This document shows positions 1 to 6,342 of a stretch of DNA of 9,108 nucleotides, piece after piece (positions within the stretch are counted from its first letter, which is position 1; every line of letters begins with the position of its first letter). Location of the stretch: positions 1 through 9,108 of the forward strand of contig JAQSWE010000086.1 in NCBI GenBank assembly GCA_029266795.1, in the 5' to 3' direction. The position numbers and the translations under genes were made by a program. Source of the stretch: Alphaproteobacteria bacterium (lineage in GTDB: Bacteria; Pseudomonadota; Alphaproteobacteria; Micavibrionales; UBA2020). Below the pieces are notes generated by a model. The model had not been told where the DNA came from. It ran no database searches and saw only the letters and a list, made by a program, of their open reading frames with translations.

Positions 1-1
1 T

Positions 2-163
2 TCCGGCTGCAGCGGCACCTGGGATGGCATGAAAGCAGACTGGCATGACATGACCGGCGGCGATGGCCAATCGGTTGAAAACGACCGCACTGCCGGCCAA
101 ACCTCGGCTCCTGCGCAGGCTGATGCGCCCACCGACAGCAGCGCGCCTTCCGCCTACAACTAA
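2..163 (+). CDS. C-terminal part of a small probable lipoprotein (5' end outside window)
   Basis: An open frame enters from the left edge and stops at TAA 161-163, leaving 53 visible residues. The visible part begins Ser-Gly-Cys-Ser-Gly, which resembles the end of a lipobox with the Cys at residue 3 as the lipidated residue. A Trp/Asp/Met-rich stretch follows (WDGMKADWHDM), then a hydrophilic Ala/Thr/Ser/Pro tail ending SAPSAYN. If the Cys is the processing site, the mature protein is only about 51 residues. The signal peptide is not visible, so the lipoprotein call is inference. The next gene downstream also encodes a mini-lipoprotein of about this size, which makes a small envelope gene pair plausible. 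I do not recognise a family. Codon use is GC-rich like the neighbouring genes. Confidence 0.6.
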   Translation, partial: SGCSGTWDGMKADWHDMTGGDGQSVENDRTAGQTSAPAQADAPTDSSAPSAYN

Positions 164-233
164 TTTATAAAAGTTTGAAACAAAAATGCGGGGCCGCTCG
201 TTTGACGGGTTGTCCTGCATTTATTTTCTCGAA

Positions 234-237
234 AGGA
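234..237 (+). promoter_or_regulatory. ribosome binding site deciding the entericidin start
   Basis: AGGA inside GAAAGGAAAG lies 9 bases before ATG 247. The same frame extends upstream to a TTG at 175, but nothing like a Shine-Dalgarno precedes that TTG. The ATG at 247 also places a lipoprotein signal peptide exactly at the N-terminus. Confidence 0.7.
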
Positions 238-246
238 AAGACCGCC

Positions 247-402
247 ATGACAATCACCAACCTGAAAAAATTCGCACTCTGCCTCTGCCTGCTGGGTACG
301 CTCGCCGTTTCGGCCTGCAACACCACCGAAGGCGCTGGCAAAGACATCGAAGCAGCCGGCGATACCATTAAAGACGCCGCCCGCGACAACAAAAGCTACT
401 AA
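247..402 (+). CDS. entericidin A/B family small lipoprotein
   Basis: This 51-residue protein has a charged start (MTITNLKK), a hydrophobic stretch at residues 9-20 and a lipobox VSAC with Cys24 as the lipidation site. The mature part (NTTEGAGKDIEAAGDTIKDA) carries the EGAGKDIxAAG signature of EcnA/EcnB-type lipoproteins. Length and architecture fit the family, whose members are usually 40-60 residues. In enterobacteria EcnA and EcnB were described as an antidote/toxin pair of envelope lipoproteins linked to stationary-phase lysis. In alphaproteobacteria single copies are common and their role is mostly unproven, so no toxin role is claimed here. The mature peptide should sit on a membrane face as a short amphipathic helix. 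The gene follows a probable small lipoprotein gene by 83 bp and is closed by a strong terminator 18 bp downstream. A TTGACG at 202-207 could be a -35 element, but no well-spaced -10 is visible. Confidence 0.88.
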   Translation: MTITNLKKFALCLCLLGTLAVSACNTTEGAGKDIEAAGDTIKDAARDNKSY

Positions 403-420
403 GCCTTAACCGGCGACTAA

Positions 421-450
421 AAAAAGGGGCCCTTCGCAGGGCCCCTTTTT
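421..450. terminator. bidirectional intrinsic terminator
   Basis: This is a perfect 12-bp inverted repeat (AAAAAGGGGCCC / GGGCCCCTTTTT) with a 6-base loop TTCGCA. The stem has a GC core of seven pairs, with an A run on one side and a T run on the other, so both strands read as a hairpin followed by a U tract. It lies 18 bp after the entericidin stop and 16 bp beyond the stop of the converging minus-strand gene, so it should end both transcripts. Confidence 0.93.
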
Positions 451-466
451 CGTTATCTGGGTTCGC

Positions 467-3400
467 TTAAATGCTGCGCGGCGCCTGTTTGCGCGTGGGC
501 GCAACGTTGGCGCGCAAGGGATATTCCAACACGGCATTCGGCTTGTACGGCGCAGCGGCGATGCTGAAGTCTTTTTTGGGCTCCGGCATGGCGCGGTTCT
601 CGCCGGTTTGGCCGACAGCCTGCTGCAGCAAATGTTCGCGTGACAGGTCTGTCAGCGACGGTGTCACACGCAGCATGACGGTCGGCAGTGCCTCTGCCGT
701 TTCGCCGAGCTTCTGCGTCCAGCCGAGGTTCTTCGGCGTGGCTGACCTAGCGTCCTGCAGGCCCTGTTTCTCGAGCAGGTCGAACAGGCTGGCAGCCTGC
801 TGCTTGTCGTATCCAATGTAGAAGAAACGCTCGTTATCGGCGACGAGGAATGTTTTGTCCTGCGCTTCGCTGTAGAACTGCATCACGGTACGGTTCAGGT
901 TGATGATATCGGCGGGCACCTCGACAGTGCCGCGGCCTGTGGGGCTCGGCAGCGTGCTTGCGCCCACGACCATAAAGCCGTCTTCCTTCGACAATTTCTG
1001 CAGCGTCTTATAAGCCGCATCTTCATCGGTCGGGATCGGCAGGATATCGTTGTTAAGTACCATATAGAAACGCTGCTTGTCGGCGTTGTAATAAGCGTCG
1101 TCAATCAACGATTTGTGGGTGATGACGTTGCCAACGGTCACGAGGTCGGGATTTGCGGACAGGCCTTGATAGATATTCTTCGCCAGCGCCTCTTCCTGCG
1201 TCGCGATGAATCCGGGCGTCTTGGCGGGGCCGTTCTTGCGGATGCTGAAACCCGCTTCGCGGTCGTCGGTGTAGATCATGTAACCCAGCGTTTCAAAGTT
1301 GAAATGCAGGTTCTTCAGATCGCCCTTGTTCGCAGCGGCGATGGCGGGAGATGCGGCAACCGCTGCCTGCGCGCGCGCGAAATCGGCGGCATTCAGGTCG
1401 AGGTTGTAGAAATATTGGCCGGCGGAGACGCTCTCCAGCAGGTCCTCGAAATCCTTGCTTTCTGCACGGAAACCGACCGTTTTCTTTTCGGCGTCGAGCG
1501 ACAGGATCGACGCGTTGCGCGGATTGAAGTAGGTGCCCGACAGGTCCAGCAGGTTGTCTTTCGCGGCAAGGCTGACTTTACCTTCCAGCACCTGAACCGC
1601 GCCGTATTTGTCGACCAGAAGGTGTGTGCCGTCCGAGAGGGGCTGCAATAGCGCGATCGTCTTCAGGTTGATGCTATGCGTCTGGCCGTTGCCGGTATTC
1701 GTCACATGCAGGAAGTCCGGATGTTTGTGCAGGTTTGCAATCGTTTCGTCCGGCACGTTCAGCATGCCCGTATGATTGCCCCAGTAAATCGCGGTTTTCT
1801 GCGGCGTGGTCACAATGCGGTCAAGGTTCGACGGGTTATAAAGGCCGTCATATTCAGATTGCAGGAAAGGTGCCTTGCGCTGGATATGGGTCAGTACTTC
1901 CTTTGCCATTTGCGGCGATACATCGTCCAGCATCGTGTGGCCGGTGCCGTTCACAGTCAGGCGCATGACTTTTGAATCGCCGTCGTACCAGATGTTGGCA
2001 AGGCGATCGAGGTTTGTCAGGATGCGGCCATCGTCAAGGCGCACATTCTCGCCTGTCAGGTTCGATTCCAGCGACTGCAGCGCTTTCTTCGCATCGGGAT
2101 TTTTCGCGGTTTGCGCCGCCTCTGCCAGAATGTTCGATTTGACGATGTTGGAGGGCCATGGCTCCAGCATTGCCGCTGTCCAGCTGAGCTTGCCTTCGGC
2201 ATTCAGGGACGAGGCGGCGATCTGCTCGAGCCAGCCGCCCGGACGCGTCAGTTCGCGGCGCAGTTGGTCGAGGCCGGCATTCGCGAAAGACGTGCCGATC
2301 AGCTTGCGCATGACGGCGAGATTGAAATCCTCATGCTCGGGCATAATTTTTTCGTTGATGAATTTCAGGACATTCTTCGCGTCGCCCTGCACGGCATTGG
2401 TGCCGACCTTGAACTCATCCGCAACACCCGCACGCAATGCCAGTTCGGTCAGTGCCGACAGGTCCGCCGTCGTTTGGGCTGTTTTGGAAATTTCGCCAAT
2501 CAGCGAGACACCAGGATAGGCAAGGTTCCAAAGGCCTTTGAAGGCAAGCGAACCTGCGCCGCCGTCGAGGCTTGACAGCACTGTGCCAAGCTTGATCGGG
2601 TCTTCTGCGCGCACGGCTGCCACAAATCCGGCAACCTGCTTTTCGGTAGTGCCATTGGCATTGCCAAGTCCAGCCAGCACATGACCGACAGCCGTCTGCA
2701 TCTTTGTCAGTGTGGTGTTGAAGCGCGAGGCAAGGCGCTCGAATACCGTTTTGTTCGCGCTCTTCAGGTCGATGACAGCCGCGCCGTTGTCGTTGCCGAT
2801 GCCGAGTTTCTTGAGTGTCAGGCTGAGTGCCGACGCATCAAGAGGATCTTGCGCCGCAGTCACTTCTTTCAAAATACGCTCGAACACTTGCGTTTTGGAT
2901 CCAAGGCCCGCCAGTTTGAAATCAGGCTCGTGCGCCAGCGCGGTCTTTAGCAGCAGCAATTGGTCGTCGCGGCTCGTCACGCGGTCGAGCGCCATTTCGG
3001 CAAAGCTCACAACCTTGTAATCCTGCAGCAGCAATTCCTTCAGCTGTTTCGATTCAGATGTTTCGGATTTGGGGAACAAGGCCGGCAGCAACGCCGCGAA
3101 TTCCGTGATGCGCTGTTCGTCGATAAGGGCGGCGGTCTTGGAATAGAGCAGCGCGCGCTCCTTCACCATGCCGACCTTCACATCCATGACTTCCGCATAG
3201 TCCTTAACCGCAAGGTCGATGACGAATTGCGGGTTCTGGTATTTTTCCATCAGCTTCTGCGCTTCGGCTTCATCGGCTTTTTGCGGTGCCAGCGTTTCGC
3301 CGACCCAGTCCATGAAGCTGTCGACATAATAATGGCGGTCGCTTTGCAGGCCGATCAACTCGCTGCGCACCAGACGCCAGTGGCGCTTGATCTCGTCGAT

Positions 3401-3961
3401 CTTGCGCTGGGCTTCAGCTTCGGCTGATTTGCGTGCTTCTTCTTCCTCGCGCTCCGCTTTACCGAACCATGTCGCGGGATTCCACACGCTGCGCTTTTTC
3501 TCGGGCTCTGCATCCGCGATCTCGGGCTGCGGAAGGGGGGGGATGTAAGCGGCAGGGGCTGCATTTTCGTCCGGCAGCTTGATTTCGGGCAGGTCTTCCA
3601 GAATTGCTTTCGGCACGCCAAGGCCGTGCTTGGCAATTTCTTTTACGACGGCGCTGTCAGTGCCAAAGGCGGCTTCTGCCTGACCTTTGAAATCCTGCAT
3701 CGATAAGACGAAGCCGGCAGTCTCGCCGAGATCCTTGAGCGCCTGGAGCGCGCCTTTTTCATCTTTTTGGGAAACGGAGCGGTTCAATTGATGGTGGCCG
3801 ACAATCACGCTGTTCTGGTGCTTTTGCAGCCAGCTGTTGACTGAATCCGTATTGCGCTCAAGGGTGTTGAGATAATCGCTCAGCTGGTCGCGCATTAAAG
3901 ACAAGGTCTCGAGGTCTTGCGGCAGCTTGAAATCGGCGTTCGACGAAGGGCTGTCGGCCAT
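467..3961 (-). CDS. very large uncharacterised protein with repeated strand-rich modules (1164 aa)
   Basis: I do not recognise this protein. ATG 3961 is preceded by AAGGATGG (3968-3975) at good spacing and by a strong promoter-like sequence, so the start is well supported. There is no signal peptide or membrane segment, which suggests a cytoplasmic protein or one secreted without a Sec signal. Residues 1-125 are probably helical. Residues 126-160 are acidic and Pro/Ala-rich. Residues 166-200 are a highly charged Glu/Arg/Lys/Ala helix, likely a coiled coil. Residues 200-640 are mostly helical and Leu/Ala-rich. Residues 645-1070 contain about seven degenerate modules, each opening with a pattern like [I/L]xNLxxI and followed by short strands and a helix. 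The tail, 1075-1164, is Pro/Ala/Lys-rich and probably disordered. A C8 homopolymer encodes Pro-Pro at 141-142. No catalytic motif is visible. Scaffold, adhesin-like or effector roles are all possible and none is supported. It is monocistronic, being flanked by a terminator and a divergent promoter. Confidence 0.9.
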   Translation of the reverse strand: MADSPSSNADFKLPQDLETLSLMRDQLSDYLNTLERNTDSVNSWLQKHQNSVIVGHHQLNRSVSQKDEKGALQALKDLGETAGFVLSMQDFKGQAEAAFGTDSAVVKEIAKHGLGVPKAILEDLPEIKLPDENAAPAAYIPPLPQPEIADAEPEKKRSVWNPATWFGKAEREEEEARKSAEAEAQRKIDEIKRHWRLVRSELIGLQSDRHYYVDSFMDWVGETLAPQKADEAEAQKLMEKYQNPQFVIDLAVKDYAEVMDVKVGMVKERALLYSKTAALIDEQRITEFAALLPALFPKSETSESKQLKELLLQDYKVVSFAEMALDRVTSRDDQLLLLKTALAHEPDFKLAGLGSKTQVFERILKEVTAAQDPLDASALSLTLKKLGIGNDNGAAVIDLKSANKTVFERLASRFNTTLTKMQTAVGHVLAGLGNANGTTEKQVAGFVAAVRAEDPIKLGTVLSSLDGGAGSLAFKGLWNLAYPGVSLIGEISKTAQTTADLSALTELALRAGVADEFKVGTNAVQGDAKNVLKFINEKIMPEHEDFNLAVMRKLIGTSFANAGLDQLRRELTRPGGWLEQIAASSLNAEGKLSWTAAMLEPWPSNIVKSNILAEAAQTAKNPDAKKALQSLESNLTGENVRLDDGRILTNLDRLANIWYDGDSKVMRLTVNGTGHTMLDDVSPQMAKEVLTHIQRKAPFLQSEYDGLYNPSNLDRIVTTPQKTAIYWGNHTGMLNVPDETIANLHKHPDFLHVTNTGNGQTHSINLKTIALLQPLSDGTHLLVDKYGAVQVLEGKVSLAAKDNLLDLSGTYFNPRNASILSLDAEKKTVGFRAESKDFEDLLESVSAGQYFYNLDLNAADFARAQAAVAASPAIAAANKGDLKNLHFNFETLGYMIYTDDREAGFSIRKNGPAKTPGFIATQEEALAKNIYQGLSANPDLVTVGNVITHKSLIDDAYYNADKQRFYMVLNNDILPIPTDEDAAYKTLQKLSKEDGFMVVGASTLPSPTGRGTVEVPADIINLNRTVMQFYSEAQDKTFLVADNERFFYIGYDKQQAASLFDLLEKQGLQDARSATPKNLGWTQKLGETAEALPTVMLRVTPSLTDLSREHLLQQAVGQTGENRAMPEPKKDFSIAAAPYKPNAVLEYPLRANVAPTRKQAPRSI
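752..2029 (-). repeat. degenerate tandem protein modules in the large unknown protein (residues about 645-1070)
   Basis: Read by eye, the protein returns to one pattern every 45-75 residues: a hydrophobic opening near an Asn-Leu or equivalent, a second strand often with Tyr, a polar turn, one or two further strands, then a helix rich in Ala/Leu. Openings include TNLDRLANIWY (649-659), SNLDRIV (711-717), INLKTIALL (764-772), FNFETLGYMIY (888-898), KSLIDDAYY (950-958) and INLNRTVMQFY (1020-1030). Helices after the strands include SPQMAKEVLTHI, TQEEALAKNIYQGL, DEDAAYKTLQKL and DKQQAASLFDLLEK. Identity between modules is low, so this is a structural-pattern call. DNA-level repeats are not visible. 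Confidence 0.5.
3535..3542. repeat. eight-base G/C homopolymer inside the large gene
   Basis: Eight G residues in a row on the plus strand are C8 in the coding strand, read as Ile-Pro-Pro-Leu at residues 140-143. A tract of this length is a candidate slippage site. Loss of one base would move translation to a frame that stops near 3355, truncating the protein at roughly 200 of 1164 residues. Confidence 0.85.
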
Positions 3962-3996
3962 CGTTTTCCATCCTTGAATTGGTTAATATCGTGGCG

Positions 3997-4025
3997 ACTA
4001 TAGCACCCCGATTTTGCTTATGCAA
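3997..4025 (-). promoter_or_regulatory. sigma-70-type promoter for the 1164-aa protein gene
   Basis: On the minus strand, TTGCAT (4020-4025) is followed after exactly 17 bases by TATAGT (3997-4002), with TG one base upstream of the -10 (TGCTATAGT), an extended -10 element. Transcription should begin near 3990, giving a leader of about 30 bases that contains the AAGGATGG ribosome binding site. This is a good consensus match by eye, without experimental support. Confidence 0.6.
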
Positions 4026-4078
4026 ATCTTTTCCGGAAAATAGACCGAACTATTAATGCCGCAATTTCAAGGAATTAG

Positions 4079-4107
4079 TTGATTCAGGCTTTAAAAAATA
4101 ATACAAA
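4079..4107 (+). promoter_or_regulatory. possible promoter for mscL
   Basis: TTGATT (4079-4084) and TACAAA (4102-4107) are separated by 17 bases in an AT-rich stretch 35 bp before the mscL start. The -10 is a moderate match. The adjacent A/T runs allow other placements, so the exact element is uncertain. Confidence 0.4.
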
Positions 4108-4141
4108 ATAACCATACACAGCCAATCAAGGAAAAAAGGCC

Positions 4142-4573
4142 ATGGAAATGCTTCAGGAATTCAAGAAATTCATCATGCGCGGCAACGTTGTCGACCTCGC
4201 GGTGGGCGTCATTATCGGCGCTTCCTTCAGCAAAATCGTGACCTCGCTGGTCGAAGACATCATCATGCCGCCGCTGGGCCTGATTCTTGGCAAAGTGGAC
4301 TTCAGCAACTTCTTCGTTACCTTGAGCGCGACCGACCAGACATTTCCCACTATCGCCGCCGCCAAAGCCGCCGGAGTGAGTACCTGGAATATCGGCATGT
4401 TCGGTAATACCCTGTTCCAGTTCGTTCTCGTTGCCTTCGCGATTTTCTTCTTCGTCGTAAAGCCGCTCAATAAATTGAAGGCGAAAGAGGAAGCCGCGCC
4501 TTCCAACCCTCCCGTTGCACCCCGCAACGAAGTGTTGTTGGAAGAAATACGCGACCTTTTGAAAAATAAGTAA
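4142..4573 (+). CDS. mscL: large-conductance mechanosensitive channel MscL
   Basis: MscL is an inner-membrane homopentameric channel that opens under membrane tension and releases solutes during hypo-osmotic shock. The 143-residue protein matches the family closely: the N-terminal helix MEMLQEFKKF, then RGNVVDLAVGVIIGA leading into TM1 (about 16-42, with pore residues Leu19, Gly22 and Val23 in the same numbering as the E. coli protein as I recall it), the conserved loop IIMPPLGLILG (40-50), a periplasmic loop, TM2 (about 87-106) and a C-terminal bundle helix (EVLLEEIRDLLK, 130-141) after a Pro/Ala linker. The start at 4142 aligns residue for residue with the classical N-terminus, and AAGGA (4128-4132) lies 9 bases upstream. 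The gene is probably monocistronic, since a hairpin follows 15 bp after its stop. Nothing unusual is seen in the sequence. Confidence 0.98.
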   Translation: MEMLQEFKKFIMRGNVVDLAVGVIIGASFSKIVTSLVEDIIMPPLGLILGKVDFSNFFVTLSATDQTFPTIAAAKAAGVSTWNIGMFGNTLFQFVLVAFAIFFFVVKPLNKLKAKEEAAPSNPPVAPRNEVLLEEIRDLLKNK

Positions 4574-4587
4574 GACGACGGTCTCAA

Positions 4588-4607
4588 CTGCATACCCTTG
4601 TATGCAG
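4588..4607 (+). terminator. hairpin after mscL, possible weak terminator
   Basis: A perfect 8-bp stem CTGCATAC / GTATGCAG closes a CCTT loop, starting 15 bp past the mscL stop. Outer ACGG (4578-4581) and CCGT (4610-4613) could extend it across an internal loop. Only a poor T tract follows (CGTTTGC), so termination may be partial or may need Rho. The hairpin could also serve as a 3' stabiliser. Confidence 0.5.
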
Positions 4608-4658
4608 CGCCGTTTGCAATCTTTAGTTGCTTTATGATTTCGGATACACTCCCAGGTT

Positions 4659-4665
4659 AGGGGGA
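4659..4665 (+). promoter_or_regulatory. ribosome binding site deciding the chemoreceptor start
   Basis: AGGGGGA lies 9 bases before ATG 4675. The frame is open upstream to a TTG at 4627, but that would add 16 residues ahead of a standard receptor N-terminus (MTLKSKFTWLSAAVIAV) and has no Shine-Dalgarno. CTCCC at 4649-4653 could pair with part of the G run and mask it. Confidence 0.7.
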
Positions 4666-4674
4666 CTCCTGATC

Positions 4675-6339
4675 ATGACGCTCAAATCCAAATTCACTTG
4701 GCTCAGCGCCGCTGTTATCGCTGTCATTTTATTGGCTGCTGTGCACGATTTTATCATGACACGTGCGTTGGTTGCGGACGCCCATGCGGAAGGTCGCGCC
4801 GCCGCTATCGTGCGGGCGCATATGCATGCCGACATGATGCATGACGCGGTGCAGTCGCAAGTAATGAAAGCTCTCTATGCGAGGAGCATGAATAATAGTG
4901 CGCTATTGCAGGAAGCGCGGACCGAGCTGCTGCGCGACGGAACGGAATTCAGCGCCGATATTGAACGGGCTCTTGCCCTCGATCCGCCCGACGATATACG
5001 GCAGGACATGCGCGCGAATGCACTGCTTGCTGTGGAATATACGCGCCTTGCCACTAGCATCGCCAGCCGGACACTCGGGAAGAATCAGGAGGAGATGGAG
5101 CAGTTTCACCGTATGTTCGAGACTCTGCGCGAAAAGAACGAAGCTATTTCAGGCAAGCTAGCCAGCTATATTGCACAGCGGGCTAGTAGAGCCGCTGATA
5201 CGGCAGACACGGCTTTGCGCCGCCATTTTGCGATTGCGTTCGCGGTTGTGCTCGTCGCGCTGATGGTGCCGCTCTTCGCGCGGAGGCAGGTGTTCGAGCC
5301 GCAGGAGAAGCTAATCGCGCTTATGAAGGATATTTCCGCCGGTCGTCTTGACGGGCAGGTGCCTTTTACGAACCGCACTGACGAAATCGGCCAGATCGCG
5401 GCAGCGCTCGCCATCTTCCGCCAGAATGTGGAGGAAAAACGCCGGCTGGAGAGCGAGGCCGAGGCGTTGAAGAAACGCGCGGAGGAGGAGCGCCGGGGCA
5501 CCATGTTCGGGCTTGCGGATAATTTCGAGGCAAAAGTCAAAAGCGTAGCCGATACGGTAGCATCCGCCGCAACGGAAATGGATGCGACGTCGCGGGATGT
5601 CATGAAGCGCGCGCAGGACAGCGCGGAGAAGCTGGGGAAGCTCGTTGTCGGCATCGCCGGCGCGTCGCAAAACGTGCAGACGGTGGCAGCGGCCACGACA
5701 GAATTATCCGCCTCTATCCGCGGCATTGCGGAGCAGGTGGAAAACGGCGAGAAAATCATGACTTCTGCAGTGGGCGAAGCGGGGCGGGCGAACGAAACGG
5801 CTGAATCCTTAAGCGAGGCAGCTGAGAAAATCGGCGGCGTCGTCGACGTCATTAATGAAATTACGGCGCAGATCAACCTGCTGGCACTGAACGCGACGAT
5901 CGAAGCTGCGCGTGCCGGCGAGCAGGGGAAAGGTTTTTCCGTGGTCGCTGCCGAAGTCAAAAACCTTGCCGGTCAAACAACGCTTGCTACGCGCCAGATC
6001 GAGGAACAGGTGAGCTTTATCCAGCAGGCGGCGTCGGATACTGTGGGCGTATTGCAGCAAATTTCCGAAACCATTAACGAAATGAACAAGATTTCGGCGA
6101 CTATTGCCAATGCCGTGGTAGCGCAGGGCGCAGCGACGCAGGAAATCGCCCGCAACGTGCAACAGGCGGCGGAAATTACGCATGATGTATCCACGCATGC
6201 ATCAGATGTAAAGCTTGCATCGACCGGCGCAAGCTCCGCCGTCAGCCAGATGATTGCGGCGGCATCTGATTTATCGCGTCAATCAGAAAGCCTGAGGGGT
6301 CAGGTCGGCAATTTCTTGCGCGACATCAAGGCAGCGTAA
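4675..6339 (+). CDS. methyl-accepting chemotaxis protein (transmembrane chemoreceptor with HAMP domain)
   Basis: This is a 554-residue chemoreceptor that would transmit an extracytoplasmic signal to CheA/CheW. TM1 is at about residues 8-27. A periplasmic, mostly helical sensor of about 155 residues (28-182) has no Cache or PAS signature and is probably a four-helix-bundle type. TM2 is at about 185-203. A HAMP domain follows at about 203-257, with FEPQEKLIALMKDISAGRLD and the conserved DEIGQIA motif. Residues 258-275 are a charged coiled-coil linker. The signalling domain runs from about 276 to 550 and includes the highly conserved hairpin tip (INLLALNATIEAARAGEQGKG at 400-420, then FSVVAAEVKNLAG). 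There is no C-terminal NWETF-like pentapeptide for CheR/CheB tethering. No other chemotaxis gene lies nearby, so it is an orphan receptor locus. The ligand cannot be read from the sequence. It converges on the next gene with 3 bp between stops. Confidence 0.96.
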   Translation: MTLKSKFTWLSAAVIAVILLAAVHDFIMTRALVADAHAEGRAAAIVRAHMHADMMHDAVQSQVMKALYARSMNNSALLQEARTELLRDGTEFSADIERALALDPPDDIRQDMRANALLAVEYTRLATSIASRTLGKNQEEMEQFHRMFETLREKNEAISGKLASYIAQRASRAADTADTALRRHFAIAFAVVLVALMVPLFARRQVFEPQEKLIALMKDISAGRLDGQVPFTNRTDEIGQIAAALAIFRQNVEEKRRLESEAEALKKRAEEERRGTMFGLADNFEAKVKSVADTVASAATEMDATSRDVMKRAQDSAEKLGKLVVGIAGASQNVQTVAAATTELSASIRGIAEQVENGEKIMTSAVGEAGRANETAESLSEAAEKIGGVVDVINEITAQINLLALNATIEAARAGEQGKGFSVVAAEVKNLAGQTTLATRQIEEQVSFIQQAASDTVGVLQQISETINEMNKISATIANAVVAQGAATQEIARNVQQAAEITHDVSTHASDVKLASTGASSAVSQMIAAASDLSRQSESLRGQVGNFLRDIKAA

Positions 6340-6342
6340 ACT

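Noticed and set aside
202..227. Possible promoter TTGACG ... TATTTT before the entericidin gene
   Set aside because: The spacer to TATTTT is only 14 bases, and the 17-base position has no -10-like sequence, so it is not listed as a promoter.
1875..2519. 214-codon plus-strand open frame inside the 1164-residue gene
   Set aside because: It overlaps the long minus-strand gene completely. Its Ser/Arg/Pro-rich composition is typical of a shadow frame, and no start signal was seen. The neighbouring frames at 1115-1651 and 2111-2575 are rejected for the same reason.
4153..4593. 146-codon minus-strand open frame opposite mscL
   Set aside because: It is the complement of a highly conserved membrane protein gene and has no independent support.
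4627..4674. 16-residue upstream extension of the chemoreceptor from a TTG codon
   Set aside because: No Shine-Dalgarno precedes the TTG, while ATG 4675 has AGGGGGA at good spacing and gives a normal receptor N-terminus.
5166..5960. 264-codon open frame on the minus strand inside the chemoreceptor gene
   Set aside because: It lies wholly antisense to a confidently identified receptor, has low-complexity Ser/Ala-rich composition, no ribosome binding site and no recognisable domain. It is a product of GC-rich codon use.
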